A model generated the notes under the pieces. The model was not told where the DNA came from and made no database searches. It saw only the letters and a program-made list of their open reading frames with translations. The position numbers and the translations under genes were made by a program. This document shows, one piece after another, positions 63,574-64,000 of a DNA stretch of 64,000 nucleotides (position 1 is the stretch's first letter; each line of letters starts with the position of its first letter). This DNA comes from Hetaerina americana (taxonomy: Eukaryota; Arthropoda; Insecta; Odonata; Calopterygidae), in the NCBI GenBank assembly GCA_022747635.1, contig JAKTNV010000002.1, forward strand, positions 109,209,869 through 109,273,868, written 5' to 3'.

Positions 63574-64000
63574 CTGTAAAACATGAAAAAATTATGGTAC
63601 ATATTAGAATTGTCAAAAATCAGGGAAAGATTATATGGAAAAAGATTACATAAAAAATATAAATTGATATCCTCATCAGTTACACTGGCATTACAGACAA
63701 CATTCAACATAAAATTGTACATATTGCAGTGTAATGTCAAAGAGTTGTAAGTAAATAAATTCTGCCAGTTCTCCAACTTTATGCAGGCACCCAATTGAGC
63801 AGCCAATTGGAAAAGTTGTAATTGGAACATATGAAAACTGATTAAGAGAGTGAATAATTGAAAGTGAATTGTTGAATGAAACATTTCAAGTGTGCACAAA
63901 AGGGTTGGCCAAAAACTGAATTACCAAACCTTGGTGTACGAAACTTGCACCCATGTGAATTGTTTCCTGCTTTTAAGAATGCATGACTTGAGCTATTTAT
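63574..64000 (-). other. Intron of the SPOC gene, running off the window
   Basis: No further SPOC exon is recognisable before the right edge. The segment of the domain that should precede EIVVVRL lies outside. Confidence 0.5.

Overview
The window is animal nuclear DNA, most likely from an arthropod and probably an insect. It is AT-rich and intron-containing. Three conserved protein genes lie on the minus strand, embedded in a dense deposit of mariner transposons, Jockey/CR1-like and RTE-like retrotransposon pieces, tRNA-derived SINEs and a foldback element. I cannot name the species. Nothing looks prokaryotic or viral, and I found no rRNA, true tRNA or CRISPR.

Left part (1-20 kb): a non-LTR retrotransposon enters from the left edge and ends near 2.98 kb in a short TAA tail. 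A foldback element with arms of about 280 bp sits at 4.64-5.81 kb, and half of a second copy at 9.2-9.7 kb next to an RTE-like remnant. A 913-bp deleted mariner with near-perfect ends is at 11.06-11.97 kb. Otherwise this is AT-rich DNA, possibly the 3' introns of the tumor protein D52 gene.

Tpd52 (20.5-24.0 kb, minus): three coding exons with matching splice phases are readable. A 154-codon open frame in intron 1 may be an alternative first exon. Intron 2 carries a SINE, and an RTE-like remnant lies in intron 1.

Transposon-rich centre (26-36.4 kb): a decayed reverse transcriptase abuts a decayed mariner. A second mariner type occurs twice in inverted orientation (29.15-31.34 and 35.45-36.36 kb), both copies sharing the same ~145-bp outer flank. 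The first was split by a GC-rich Jockey-like element that left a 6-bp target duplication. A third, badly decayed reverse transcriptase is at 31.8-32.3 kb.

RPN2 (40.5-56.4 kb, minus): all 13 coding exons of ribophorin II could be placed, giving a 652-residue protein with signal peptide and three C-terminal membrane segments. Its introns hold SINEs, a local repeat pair and a 5'-truncated copy of the retrotransposon at the left edge of the window. That copy is identical to the first except for one base, and the difference shows the first copy is frameshifted.

SPOC gene (57.3-63.6 kb, minus, open at the right edge): the last four exons of a PHF3/DIDO1/PPS-type transcription regulator. They give a split SPOC domain followed by a single 2.6-kb exon coding a proline-rich, then RG-rich and RS-rich tail. 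It lies head-to-tail upstream of RPN2 with 0.9 kb between coding regions. The three host genes have unrelated basic jobs (vesicle/lipid-droplet adaptor, N-glycosylation, Pol II-linked regulation). The most notable finds are the foldback family, the nested and inverted mariner arrangement, and the near-identical young retrotransposon pair.
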